Assembly: GCA_963930655.1 (NCBI GenBank)
Contig: OZ005606.1
Span: 23,786,001-23,850,000 of the forward strand
DNA from: Myrica gale
Lineage: Eukaryota; Streptophyta; Magnoliopsida; Fagales; Myricaceae
Direction of reading: 5' to 3'
DNA length: 64,000 nucleotides
Shown here: positions 35,800 to 47,660 of the stretch, piece by piece
Position numbering within the stretch: the stretch's first letter is position 1
Layout of the letters: each line of letters starts with the position of its first letter
The notes under the pieces: generated by a model
What the model was told of the DNA's origin: nothing
Seen by the model: the letters and a program-made list of their open reading frames with translations, nothing else
The model's database searches: none
Made by a program: the position numbers and the translations under genes

Positions 35800-38700
35800 G
35801 AATTGCAGCATGGAATGTGAATGCAAACAATATTAAATTTGTTTTCAGGAAATTGGATGACCACAAGAGATATTGGCTAGCCACGTTTTTAGGACAAAGG
35901 TGTATACCGTGTCAGATTAGGATCTGGTGAGTTCACTCTATCCACTACAATCAAACATCCAAAGAAACTCAGTAGTCTGGATACGAGACTAGAGAAACTT
36001 GAGACCCACCATAGAATTACACCTTTATGTGAAAATTAATACAGATACAATTCACGGACCATAAAATCAATCCATCTTATTCTAGATTCTAATTAAATTG
36101 AGTTTAATGCATAAAAAGGTAAAAATCGAGAACAACAAAGGATGTGGAAACAACATAAAGAGAAGCAAATGAATGACCAAAAGTTGTTTAACTTACGAGG
36201 CACGGAAGTCGACACCCACAGACTTGGGAAGCTGTAAGAAGCTACGAGAATGCAAATCAGTTGCAAAAACCGTCTGCATGAACCACCATTCATCAGTAAC
36301 AAGTTGGAATACCTCCAAAGGAAAGGCTGGTAGACTAAGGGTGGGTTTGTTTTGTAAAATTTTAGTGTTGTTAAAATTTTAGGTATTGGGTTTAGTGAAA
36401 AGTGAAGAGGTAATTTTTTATATTTTTTGTAGTGAAAAGTTATGATTTGATGGGAGAAAGGGAGATTATATTGTAATAGTTTATTGTGTTAAAATTTTAG
36501 ATGGTGTAAAATTTTATGTTGCAAACACACCCTAAGAAAATTAGAAAGAGTGACATAAAATACAACAATAGTGTTCAATATACATCACAAGCCAAAGATA
36601 GCAACTCAACAGGGAAAAGAAAAAGAACACATCGGAAAGTATATCCATAATTCTAATGGTCAATCATAAAAAAAGATTGATTTTCTGATCTTCTCAACAG
36701 AACTGCCCAGGCTAAAGAGAAGCTGGCCGAGATCCAAAACCCAGCCATAATTCTAATGGTCAATCATAAAAAAAGATTGATTTTCTGATCTTTTCAACAG
36801 AACTGCCCAGGCTAAAGAGAAGCTGGCTGAATCCAAAACCTAGCCCAACAGTCCCCTACTGATATCTCTTTAGTCCAGGAGGAGGTTACAAGAGAATACC
36901 AGCTACATAACTAGCTGAATACTAAAATTTATTGAAGTTCAGTACTCAGAGGTGAAAGAGCTGAAATTTATGCAGTTCAAATCCGACAACTGCAAAAAGT
37001 TATGATCCCAAAACTGAAGTGAAAGAAATAAAAATTGCCTTGGTTGAAATAAGTACAACAGTACACTGAGATGCAAGAAGATTATGGAGCTCAAGTAAAA
37101 TGTTTACTAGAGAGTGAGAGTCCTATGTATCGAATTATTTGAAGCTAAAAAAAATCCACATCTTCTCCCATTTGAACTGATCTCAGATAATTACATCAGA
37201 AGGAAACCCATTTTAGTATATGACTGCAATTGTGCACGAATATCATGTGCAATTTTTCTCAGACTTCCTGTAATTCTGAACCTCAAAATCCTTCAAGTGT
37301 ATTGCATAGTTTTTACGAATTCCAAAAAGCAAACAGAATAGGCGAGCTCAATCAGGAGAGAACAAAGAAAGACGCTACAAATTTAAAATGCTTTCCACAA
37401 ATCATTGTACAAAACCTACCGATAGATATTGAAATAGCCCATCTAGTTGTTGAGGTTTCTGATACACCCCACCAGTAATATAAGAAGCCTGTTATTCAAA
37501 TGCATCAGAAGCAGTCAATGAAGCTAAGAGAGGGCTGGGGATCGTGATAAACATGTCATGCAATAACAATCCATTCAAATTTCATTTGATATACAGAGTA
37601 CCTGCTGCAGGAAGGCAGAATTGTTAGAACCAATAAAGCAAGAATCAATAGGAACCTGCAACATAAGGAAATTTCTTACATCAGATGGTTCTTTAAATTC
37701 AAAAAAGAAATGACAATGACAATCACACTCAAAGATGGAAAAGATCATAAATCTTATTAGAGCACCACTTATATGCTCCCCAAAATGCTTAATAAACCAA
37801 AATTTTACTGGCCTGCATACGGTCTAAAGAAGGTAAATAAGAGCAGACTACAAACTCAAGTGACTATGGAAGTGGACACCATAACTTGCACCTCAACTTT
37901 TTATGCCCATAATTTGTTTACATTTCACATTTAAGGCTTTTGAAAGCTTAAATTCACCTGGACAAAATAATAAACAAATAACTAAACCGTGTAAGATACT
38001 ACCGTTCCTCATGACCTTTGCTTTTCAATTGCTCAATTGCTTCCTTCCACTCAAACTTTTAAGATATTAAACAAAGTTTGACTTCATTGGTCCATTGAGA
38101 ATGATGACAAGGATGGACACGAGGGTAGGATGGGCTAACAGGGAGGATATGGAGGAGTAAATGCAAAAAGGTTTAGGAAGAGCCCACATGGGTCATAGTT
38201 GATGAATAAAATGAAAATTTAGATGTGGTTTCAAAAAGTGAATGACACAGACAATTTAAGAATCATGACTCAAGTTGATGAAGCAGCACAAACAGAATAT
38301 TGGCAAGGGTGGAAGCAGTGGCCATTGTCCTCAATGCGTAAGAGAAGTCTATGTTAACATGTCACCAAATATTAATTAACGAGGATGGTATCAAGTGCAT
38401 GATACTTAGCGACCTTTTCATTGAAAGGATCTGAAGTGAAATGTATATATGATGGGAACTCGCAACTATCCATCAAAAACTACAGCAAAGAAAAGATCTA
38501 CATCTGCCACCTAATTCTAGTTCCATTTTCAGCAAATCACATGTCTAAGCATTCATGCTTAACAACCAGGCAAAATTTCAATTATTCAAAGAGATACTTT
38601 TTTTATGAATAATTATTCAAAGAGATACTTTGAACAGAGTAATCACTTAATGACTAAGATTTTGATCTTTACTACAGGAAACCAATAGGACAAACATGTG

Positions 38701-41039
38701 CCCCACATGTAAAAGCCAGATCTTCCGTGTTAAAGACCTTCAATGAGAGGCCTTTATGATAGAAGTTGTATGTTTGAGATATCAAACTAAATTCGAAAAG
38801 TAATTCCAGCCCTCCATCATGTTTGTAGGAAGGAATCAAAAGTAAAACACTGGACTCTTTGCAAAAGCTGGTTCACCCATTTGCCATCCAAACAATATTT
38901 TGTAGTACAGATTATCCATGGCAATACCTATGCAAAAGCATTAACAGCATACCATAGAACGTTGTGCTGAGAATATTGCATTCATGATTGCAACGTATCT
39001 GGGAAAACGGGAGAAATACTTTCAGAGTAAGAAGGCTCAACCTAATAGCATAAGAAGCAGTGACAATAAAGGTTACTTCCGTAGAATATCACATACTGTT
39101 CTGGCCCATCTGAGGATCCCTGCAAGCATAAAATCTGCCCACATATGTTAATAGCCTTACCAACAACAAAAAAGATCTTATTTTTTAAGTTCTAAGAAAC
39201 AATAAGCATGTGATAAAATGATCTAGCTGCAGACAACAACAAAAGATGCATATACCAAAAAAAATCCCAACAGACAAAAAGGTTTTAAGCATCAACTTGT
39301 ATATACTCTAAAAATTGACCACACTATTAGCACTAATTAGACCAACTACAAAAATCAATCTAGATGATGACAGATACGAGTAAAGTGAAACAAATCTTAA
39401 TTCCGGGTCAACTCTGGTTCACATAAAAAAACTATCCAATTACCCTATCACTGAAGACTTCAGTATCTGTTGTCAGCTGCAACAAAATCGCAGAATCTGT
39501 AGACAAACCAATAGAAACCTTTGAAGGTCTAAATGGGGCTGGCATCACAGCATGGTCTCAGCATCTGTTAGCACGGAAGGGAGTAGCCATACTACGACTA
39601 AGGCATGACCATAGGATCCTCCAGTGTTGAAATAAGTTAGAGGACAAGATGTGGTGTCCCCTCAATAAACCTCATTCTATGGCAATACTTTTAGATTATG
39701 CTCCAAAAATCCTTATTCAATAGTTCTACTTTTAAGCGTGTCCTTTGCACCACAGTCATATATATTGTTGCTAAGGTGGTGAACAAAGAAAACAGTTTGG
39801 ACCCTTCTTAAACTTGCTTTGCTACACATAAAAGGACTCCGTAATATGTTATGACATTGCAAGAATGATGACATACATTCCAAACATAGGCTAAGACTGC
39901 TGAGTGGGTCAATGAATACACATCCTTCTTTGTGCTAATCAGAAAGCATTAACAAGGCATCGTACAATTCAATTGTCAAATGCAGTGATGCACCTACATC
40001 ATGTGAGTAACGAGTCTATAGCAGAATCTATATATCACACAGAAAAACAAAATCACACAGCTCCACCACTCCACCAGACATTTGAGAATCATTCATGACA
40101 ACCAATGGCAAGTCGATTAATAAAACAAGTGTCAGTAGTCCATCTTCTCCAACTCAGCAAACAACTTTCAATATAAATTATTAATACTCACTCGAGGCTG
40201 CGGATGAAGTGGTCCTGAACGAAAAACCTTCTGTATATCTAGACATCGAGTCAATTGGAACAGACTTTATATTTTCCAATGAAAATCAAATAGCTTCATT
40301 GTGTCTTGCGCATCTCAATGCACAGAGTCCATATTCATAATTCAAGTTATTAGACATAAAACTCAAATCTTTAGCAGCAAAATCCAATCAAAACCCGGAG
40401 TTTCTATGCCCCATCATTCAGGTCAAAAGACAAAGGATACAACAAAGCGCCATGGACAACGAGCCGGATAGCAGCGAAGACGTGGTTGGTCCTAGAGAGT
40501 CTTGTTTGCCCAAGGTTTCATCTCTGGTAACAAACTCTTCCAATTTCTGCAACAAATCGGAGCAAAGAGCCGGCATTCTTCCGCTCTCGGCACCAGGGCT
40601 TGTCTTCAAAGAAGAGTCGTAGATGTAGTCGCAGGAATTGCACCCGGTAGCAATGACCACGACTTGGTTGAGTTGATTGAGAACTAGGATCGAGTTCAGA
40701 AACGCAAGTACCTGCATCAAAAATCGAAAATCGAAACCTCTATCACCTTCTGTTTGGCTTGTGAGAATTACACAGGGGAATAGGGCTTAAAACCGAAAGA
40801 GAGAGAGAGGTTACGTGAGAGAGGAACTTGGAGAAAGGGAGTGAGAAAGAGCTCCAGAAGAAGGGGTTTGTGTCTAACAGTACCACCAGGAGGCTGACGT
40901 CATCTGCAATACCTCAATCCACAATCAATGAGATGAAGATGAAGATGAAGATGAAGGAGAAGACTGTGAAATTATATTTGTGAAACAGACGGAGACAGAG
41001 AGAGGGACCTGCGTATAACTTAGAAGGAGCCGAGGCCAT
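34333..41039 (-). CDS. TFB4: TFIIH subunit TFB4/p34
   Basis: Eleven in-phase exons on the minus strand give 296 aa: 41009-41039, 40815-40903, 40441-40711, 40192-40238, 39097-39134, 38953-38998, 37602-37655, 37420-37488, 36197-36273, 35399-35494, 34333-34405. This is a core subunit of TFIIH, which opens promoter DNA for RNA polymerase II and acts in nucleotide excision repair. The N-terminus ([20 protein letters not shown]) starts a von Willebrand A-like fold. [30 protein letters not shown] and [18 protein letters not shown] follow. A C4-type zinc module lies near the C-terminus ([17 protein letters not shown]… KKCSTCG), ending in a basic tail. Length fits the family (~300). The introns hold two Harbinger-like MITEs and a tandem duplication. 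Appears intact. Confidence 0.92.
34766..34943. mobile_element. Harbinger-like MITE in the last TFB4 intron
   Basis: A close relative of the element at 36339-36532 (same GGTGGGTTTGTTTTGTAAAA start). It ends CACAAACGCAGCC and is flanked by TTT on both sides, fitting a 3-bp target duplication. Non-coding. Confidence 0.6.
35752..35795. repeat. (CA)n-(GA)n compound microsatellite
   Basis: A CACACACA run passes directly into a long GAGAGA run within TFB4 intron 9. Likely length-polymorphic. Confidence 0.9.
36339..36532. mobile_element. PIF/Harbinger-like MITE, 194 bp
   Basis: GGGTGGGTTTG… and …CAAACACACCC are inverted ends, flanked by TAA on both sides (36336-36338 and 36533-36535), the 3-bp duplication of PIF/Harbinger. 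It lies in TFB4 intron 8, upstream of exon 9 in gene order. Confidence 0.75.
36645..36843. repeat. Tandem duplication, ~100-bp unit, two copies
   Basis: The sequence starting CCATAATTCTAATGGTCAAT at 36645 recurs at exactly 36745. The copies differ at only a few positions (CTTCTC/CTTTTC, GGCCGAGATCC/GGCTGAATCC). This is a recent local duplication in TFB4 intron 8. Confidence 0.9.
38580..38631. mobile_element. Possible ultra-short insertion (10 bp) with 21-bp duplication
   Basis: A 21-bp sequence beginning AATTATTCAAAGAG occurs at 38580-38600 and 38611-38631, separated by TTTTATGAAT. The layout matches a target-primed insertion in minus orientation, but replication slippage is an alternative. 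It lies in TFB4 intron 6. Confidence 0.45.
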
Positions 41040-42603
41040 GGGGAGTTTACAGTTGTTCCTTTTTAAAATCTGTATCTGTTGCTATCAGAGTTAACTGGTT
41101 TCGCGGCAACTTGACTCTTGAGGCAGTGGGAGAGAGGGGTCGGGGATTCTCTGCACTTGTTTTGGACCCCTACCGCACCTCTTTTCAATTCCCCCCGTCT
41201 GACGACAGGCATATGAATAAACTCCGGTCTGTTTGGGTAGAACAAACCAGGCATCTTTCTCTGGGCCGGAGACAGGCCCAATCTCTCATTTCTCAAACTG
41301 GGCCTACAATTAAAACAAAATGAGACAGATATTCCAGATTCAGCCCAATGGAGAAGTAAGTTCAAATCCTCGACAGATATTTCTGTTTCCCAACTGTAGG
41401 AAGTTTTTTTTCTCTATTATGTAGGAGCTTTTTTTTTTAGTAAGCGCTCTATTATAACATTTTAGTTAGAATAGAGAGCCAATTTAATTAAAATGCTTAA
41501 AAATATCATTTATCAGCTTCTCTATTTTAACAAGCCACTACTCACTTCACCATCTTAAAATATTAATATTTTTTTTTACTTTTTAGAAAATTATTGTTCA
41601 CTTCACCATCTTAAAATTTAAAAAATTTCAACCGTTAGTAAAATAAAAAAAATTTAAAAATCGATATTTTTAAGATAAGACAAATATTCAAAAATATGAC
41701 TGTTACGATAAAATGAATATTCAAAAATATAAATGTTGGAGAAATAATAAATAAATCTTTGAAAAATAATATTTAAATAGAATAGTAAAAATAGATTGTT
41801 AAAATAGAGAAGCTGCTGGAAATGTTTTTTAAAAGTTGATAGTTAAAATAGAGAAGTGTGCTTTTTAGTTACAGTATAGAGCCAAATTTAAAGAGGCTGC
41901 TAGGAATGCTCTAAGTAGCAATGATTTGAAGTTTTCTTGTCTTTTGGTTTCTTCTGTTTTTATTTTGAAAAAAAAATACACATTTTACTTACAAACGTCA
42001 CACATTTTACATTTTCCACCATAAATTATTATTGCACTTTAAGTGTATTTTTTCTTAAAAATTAGACGAAAATTGACTTTTTTTAATACAAAACATGAAT
42101 TATATCCTAAAAAAAGTCACATAAATAATAGTATTTTAAAAAAGGCCGAGGGTGCAATGTGTTAGGATTAGATAGTTTATAAATGTAATGTCTTAAATAT
42201 AATAAATTAACGTGTAAATTACAAAATTTATAATAATTTATTGGTAAAAAGTATATTTTTCCCTTTTTGTTGAGTTTAATTTTTTTTTTAAAAAAAAATA
42301 TTTTGGACATTGGAGAACCTGTTGCTCTCCTAAAAAATGAATACAAATTCGTATTTGTGATTAATAAAAAAATAGTTTAGAGCTTTTCACCATAAAATTG
42401 AAAACCGAAGTGGTGATTTCACATGCGGTGAAAATTGTCATGGAGACAGAGAAGGTAGCGGCCCAGCACAAAACCGCGTGCCACACGTGGATCACCGTTG
42501 ACTCTGCAATGTCCAGTCAGAACGGTAGCCCGTCAGTTCCCTTCCCGCATAATCCTCTTCTCCACTGAACGGTGAATACCACCTTACCGTTACATTCCCG
42601 ATA
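41040..42603. other. Divergent promoter region between TFB4 and the aspartic protease
   Basis: The region holds both 5' flanks. The middle (about 41430-42350) is very AT-rich, with MITE-like inverted pieces (for example AAAATAGAGAAG and CTTCTCTATTTT) but no cleanly bounded element. No gene recognised. Confidence 0.5.
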
Positions 42604-43977
42604 ATGGAGACGACGACGCGCCTTGCTGCCGCTATAAACTCTCTCTTTCAAGTCGTCGGCAGGATGCCTCTCCCTAGGTTGACCGCAATGGCACATTTCC
42701 CACCCTCTATACTACTTCTGATACTGATTCTCCCTTTCGTATCCTCTTCTCCTCAAGGTGGCTTGCGAGTCTCTCTAACAAACCTCAAGGCCGACAAAAA
42801 TCTCTCCCCACTGCAACTAATCTCAAGATCAATCCACTCTGGGAAACAGCGGCTCAACGCGATTGGGGCTTCATTGATTGCAACCAACGCATGGGGTGGC
42901 GATGTTCAAACGAAAGTTTATGGCGGGAACGGGGAGTTCCGCATGAACTTATCGATCGGGACCCCGCCGGTGCCTTTTCTCGCTATAATGGACACGGGTA
43001 GTGACTTGGTATGGACGCAGTGCAAGCCATGCAAAGTCTGTTTCCAACAACCGAGTCCACTTTTCGACCCAACGCTATCGACTTCCTTTGCCAATGTTTC
43101 ATGCACTAATCCGTTGTGCACGGAGTGGGTGACTTCGAGTTGTGCGGATCGCTGCGAGTACAACAATACTTACGGGGACGATACGTCGACAAAAGGGTTT
43201 CTGGGGACGGAGACCTTAACCTTTGGATCGTCCGAGAGAAACGTGTCAGTGCCAAACATAGGGTTTGGGTGTGGGGTGGAGAACGACGGCTCGGGGTTGA
43301 ACGATGGTTCTGGGATAGTGGGCCTCGGGCGCGGACCACTGTCCCTCATTTCTCAAATCGGTTCACGGCATTTCTCCTACTGTCTAGCGTCGATTGGTGG
43401 CAACGAAAGCAGTAGTCTTTTCTTTGGATCCGTACCGAATTTGAATGTCTCAGATGCGAGCGTCAAGAGCACCCCATTGATAAAGAATCCAGTTTTACCA
43501 TCGTTTTATTACGTATCTCTCGAAGGCATCACCGTTGGCCTAACCCGGTTGTCCATTCCGTCATCATTGTTCCAATTAAACAAGGATGGAAGTGGGGGCT
43601 TCATCATAGACTCCGGGACGACAATCACTCTTCTGCACGAGGATGCGTTCAATGTCCTAAGGCCAGAGTTTCTGAAGCAAACAGATCTCCGGCGATCGTC
43701 CTCCGATGAAACAGGGTTGGAACTCTGCTTCGTATTACCTCATGCAGCGGAAATCAAGGTCCCTAAACTGGTATTTCATTTCGCGGGGTTAGATTTGGAG
43801 TTGCCTCCAGAGAACTATATGATAGTGGATAAGCAGATGGGATTGGTGTGCTTGGCAATGGGGCCAGGTGGTGGCATGTCCACTTTTGGGAACATTCAGC
43901 AGCAGAATCTGCTGGTTATGCATGATACCGAAAAGGAAACTATTTCCTTTATTCATACTAACTGCGGCAAGATCTAG
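42604..43977 (+). CDS. Nepenthesin-like aspartic protease (A1B family), secreted
   Basis: An intronless 457-codon frame. Both pepsin-type catalytic motifs are present: DTGSD at residues 130-134 and DSGTT at 336-340. A flap Tyr fits YNNTYGDDT (about 190). The cysteine-rich nepenthesin insert (CKPCKVC… NPLCTEW… SSCADRCEY) follows the first motif, and the C-terminus carries FGNIQQQNLLVMHDTE. A hydrophobic signal peptide starts at the internal Met 29 (MAHFPPSILLLILILPFVSS), so translation may really begin at 42688 rather than 42604; the first 28 residues look like leader sequence. A propeptide-like region (~52-105) follows. The family acts in the apoplast, including CDR1-type defence proteases and seed or nutrient proteases. 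Which role applies here is unknown. Intact. Confidence 0.93.
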   Translation: METTTRLAAAINSLFQVVGRMPLPRLTAMAHFPPSILLLILILPFVSSSPQGGLRVSLTNLKADKNLSPLQLISRSIHSGKQRLNAIGASLIATNAWGGDVQTKVYGGNGEFRMNLSIGTPPVPFLAIMDTGSDLVWTQCKPCKVCFQQPSPLFDPTLSTSFANVSCTNPLCTEWVTSSCADRCEYNNTYGDDTSTKGFLGTETLTFGSSERNVSVPNIGFGCGVENDGSGLNDGSGIVGLGRGPLSLISQIGSRHFSYCLASIGGNESSSLFFGSVPNLNVSDASVKSTPLIKNPVLPSFYYVSLEGITVGLTRLSIPSSLFQLNKDGSGGFIIDSGTTITLLHEDAFNVLRPEFLKQTDLRRSSSDETGLELCFVLPHAAEIKVPKLVFHFAGLDLELPPENYMIVDKQMGLVCLAMGPGGGMSTFGNIQQQNLLVMHDTEKETISFIHTNCGKI

Positions 43978-44286
43978 GTGCTCGATCCGGTGAGTCGCGT
44001 GTTTCAATAAGGATGTAGCATTTCCCAAAAGACACAGTTGTCGGGAACTCAATGAGAAAGTTTCCTACTTGACCATCTGCAGAACAACTAATAGCAGTTT
44101 ATAGTAGATTAGTGGAAGTTGATATTGATGTAGTGAAGTTGCCTGTATTGTAAACAGATTACAGAAAAATGTCATAATAAACAACTTGCTTTGGCACGAG
44201 GGAGCGGCGGGGAAAACAGCGGTCCACGTAGAATACGAATGATTTGAAGGCATTGTGTGCGTCCAAAGAAACTTATCAATGTTTAT

Positions 44287-45640
44287 TCAAGGAAAATTGA
44301 CAATATGGTCACTAGATTTATATCACGCAGACGATTTAGTCACTAATTTTCATTTTTTTTACTATATGTTCACTCAGTTCATACCTTCGTGACGATTTGG
44401 TCCTACTGTCAATCCATTTAACGGAATCTCATGTCACGTCAATTTTTTAACATGTCAGCGTCACACGTCAGTCAAATTAACCACGTCAGATCACCATTAA
44501 ATAAAATGATGTGTTTTGTCATTTAAGAGAAATTGACAATTTGGTCACTAGATTTATATCCCTACTAACAAACTAGTCACTAGGTTTACTTTTTTTTTTT
44601 ACATTTTGGTCACTGAGTCCATACACGTGTGACGATATGGTTCTTTCATCCATATTCCGTCACTACATCTAAAAAATAATAAGTGAATTTTTAGATTCAT
44701 TGTAATAAAAAATAATTTAATAGAAATTAAATATTATTTTATAAACCAAAATTTTGACTCGGAAACACAAATGACTATTGCTTCCATTTACTCTCATACT
44801 ATAAATCCATTGGTATTGCGTGGAAGGAAATCGTGATATATATATATTCTTTCTTTTTTAGCTCTTCACATCCACACAGGACTCCACCAATATCGTAGTG
44901 GGTTATAATAAATATTTTTTTTTTCGGGCTAATATTAATAGAGCTTTGATTGAATATGGACATCTTTGATGCCACATAGACATAAGCCAATGCAAGAAAT
45001 TTCACTTCTAGACTATTATCTTTTTATTAAATGATATATACACTTATCACACTTTAATTATGGGAATGTTGACTCTCTGTACTTTCACTTTCATGTATTA
45101 TTTTTGTCACATTTCACTTAATAACTATTGATTTTAGATATTTCTTATTTTCATTTAAAAAATTTCGTCAATAAATCGAAAAGTAATTTTTTACATGTAA
45201 GATGATAATTTTATCACGTGGTTAATTTGTATGATGTGTTTTGGTGGCGTGTTTAAGGCTAACGTGGCATTTGATTCCTTTAAATGGATTGATGGAATCT
45301 GGACAGAAAGACCAAATCGTCACACGAGTATGGACTCAGTGACCATAATGTAATATATATATATATATAGTGACTAAATCATCAGTGTGGTATAAACCTG
45401 GTGACCATATTGTCAATTTCATTTTAATTTACATGACTAAACGCAGCGTTTTGCTTAAGGATTCTGACTGACATGGGGCACTGACATGTTAAAAAGTTGA
45501 CAAGGCAAGACATTCCGTTAAATAGATTGACGAAAGTTTGACGGCAGGACCAAATCGTCACAAGGTTATAGATTAAATGATCATATAGTAAAAAAATGAA
45601 ATCTAATGACTAAATCGTCATAGAGATATAAAAAGGTGCA
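44287..45640. mobile_element. Nested MULE-type elements related to the 25.9-29.9 kb MULE
   Basis: Two left-type arms (from about 44290 and from 44527, both …AAATTGACAATNTGGTCACTAG) and two right-type arms (ending about 45420 and about 45635) are present in nested order. The inner arms bound about 44527-45420. The outer pair shares GACGATTTAGTCACTA and its inverse, but the outer right tip is missing. The arms match the large MULE's inverted repeats, so the same family inserted into itself. No transposase. Confidence 0.6.
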
Positions 45641-45647
45641 GAGATAA

Positions 45648-45841
45648 TTTTATACATGTGTTTGTGTATGATTTTATAATGTACATTTTGTAAATTTGTT
45701 GTTTACATTGTATCCTAGAATACTTTTACAAAACGAACACACCGATTTTATACATGTGTTTGTGTCTGATTTTATAATGTTCATTTTCTAAATTTGTTGT
45801 TTACATTATATCCTATAGTACTTTTGCAAAACGAACGTACC
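45648..45841. repeat. Tandem duplication, 98-bp unit, two copies
   Basis: TTTTATACATGTGTTTGTGT begins at 45648 and again at 45746. The rest of the unit (…TAAATTTGTTGTTTACATT… TTTTNCAAAACGAAC) repeats with a handful of substitutions. It directly follows the MULE nest. No known function. Confidence 0.85.
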
Positions 45842-46139
45842 CGTACAAATGCTATTTGAAAAATGCAAAGTGGAAAGAAGACCCTTGACTGACTCTCTCT
45901 CTCTCAACAGCAATCTTCTTCCCTCTACTGTTTCCATGTCAAAGATGAGAGGGCCACAGGGCTATAATCTCGCAACGAAGATGAGCTGTGGAAGATGTAG
46001 CCTGTTAGTAGAACTAACATCGCACTCCTGATCAGCAGTTCTAATGCATCCAACTGAAACCTCCCCTCAAGACGATTTCTTGGGTCAATGTATTATAATA
46101 ATATTGAAGCAATATATATTCACAGAAAGTTATCCAAAA

Positions 46140-46371
46140 GGGATAAATGCAAAATCAGTCAATGTGATATAAATTAAAATAGAATTAGTCCTAGTGATAA
46201 TATAAGAATAAAATTAATCAATGTAATTTCACTTTCGTTTATCGTTAGTCCTCCCATCAGGAATTGATTTTATCGTTTTATAAAATCATAGACTAATTTT
46301 ATAATTTTCTTATCACGAGGATTAATTTAATTTTGACTTATATCACAGTTGACTAATTTTACATTTATCCC
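46140..46371. mobile_element. Small MULE-type MITE (copy 3), 232 bp
   Basis: Inverted ends (GGGATAAATGCAAAATCAGTC and …GACTAATTTTACATTTATCCC) are flanked by perfect 9-bp duplications TATCCAAAA (46131-46139 and 46372-46380). Same family as 29410-29640 and 30120-30319. This best-preserved copy defines the family ends. Confidence 0.85.
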
Positions 46372-46380
46372 TATCCAAAA

Positions 46381-47660
46381 ATGTTTGCAGTCTGACTTAG
46401 TTCAAAATGTATCGAAAAGAAGCCAAATCTTTCCCCACATGCATGCTTTAACACCTCAATAGCCCAACCTACAAAAGCTTATGAAAGATGCACTGATTAT
46501 AAAAATTTGACAAAGCCAAAATTTACACTGCTTTCCAATCCCACCAACTAGATTCTGTAGTGAACATACTTTATGAACATGAATATCTAGGGAGATTACA
46601 TATCCTGACACCAAGTCAAGTGCAATAACAGACACTGAAAAAGCTAAGACTTTTGCCAAAACCTTGTAAAGTAGGGGAGGGCAGTCATAATAGTTTAGCA
46701 ACAAGACAAGTTTGCAATTAGCCAGGGCAATATGCAGGGCATCAATATTCAAGAATAGCCCCGTCTCATCATAAACTGTCAACAGTAATAATAGCTTTCA
46801 AAACCACACAAGGACCAAAACAATGCAATTGTGTGCAAAACAGACTAGAACCATTAAGCCAACCACAAACCCACACATGGAATAAAAATGAAGCCTCTTG
46901 AACTTGCTGTGCATCAGTCGACAACTTGAGACTTGATAATGACTTCTCCCTCTTAAAATACCGGATATATATGCATCCCCACACTTTGGCTTATTTGGAA
47001 AAAGGCTTTCCCCATCAAGAACTAGTGATTCATTTCATGTATATGCAGCAGCATCAAAAGAAGCAGCAATACCCATGGTGCATGCATCTAGAATCATATA
47101 TCAGCAAATCAACGATTTAATCCCATAGCAGCAATTCTTTCTGCATAGGATATGTTAAAGTGTTCATCGGAGGGTTTAAGATAAAACCAAAGGACTCTTA
47201 TAACATCCAACTCAGATATCCATGAAGTCACACCTCAAGGAATAGATTATTGAGCAGAAACTTAAGGCATTTGAGCTTCCAACACAGCAAGGAACCAATA
47301 GAAATTAATGTCGTAGCTGGAAGGCTAATCCAAGTTGCAGTTTCCACAATCATACAAGTCGCCCAAGGCAACACAATCAACCTTATAATTTCTCATCGCT
47401 TTGACAATGATAACAAGAACAGATTTTAGATGGCAATGGCTGCAACTCAGACAGTCAAGAGTACATTGTAAGGCAGTAGAGTAAACAAACTACTAGAGGC
47501 ATTAAGAAACCTGAGGATTTACTGCATCCACAAATCAGTTTGATAGTACAAACAAATCAATAAGGGTTAAATACAACAGACAAGTGGGACCAGTCAAAAA
47601 TGCAACAACCACACAGAACACAACCCCACAATCAGGGCATACAGTAGCGAATCAGAAAAA
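46381..47660. other. Region downstream of the LysM gene
   Basis: About 1.3 kb with no repeat signature and no recognisable protein. Part of it should be the 3' UTR of the minus-strand LysM gene. A CTCAG|GTTTCT donor-like site at about 47510 (minus strand) could belong to a 3' UTR intron or an alternative last exon. Confidence 0.35.

Noticed and set aside
43106-43339. Alternative-frame ORFs inside the aspartic protease
   Set aside because: Shadow frames of a clearly conserved protein with both catalytic motifs in the main frame.
46456-46782. 108-codon minus-strand ORF with a hydrophobic start
   Set aside because: Not continuous with the LysM gene frame and without recognised motif; probably UTR or intergenic.
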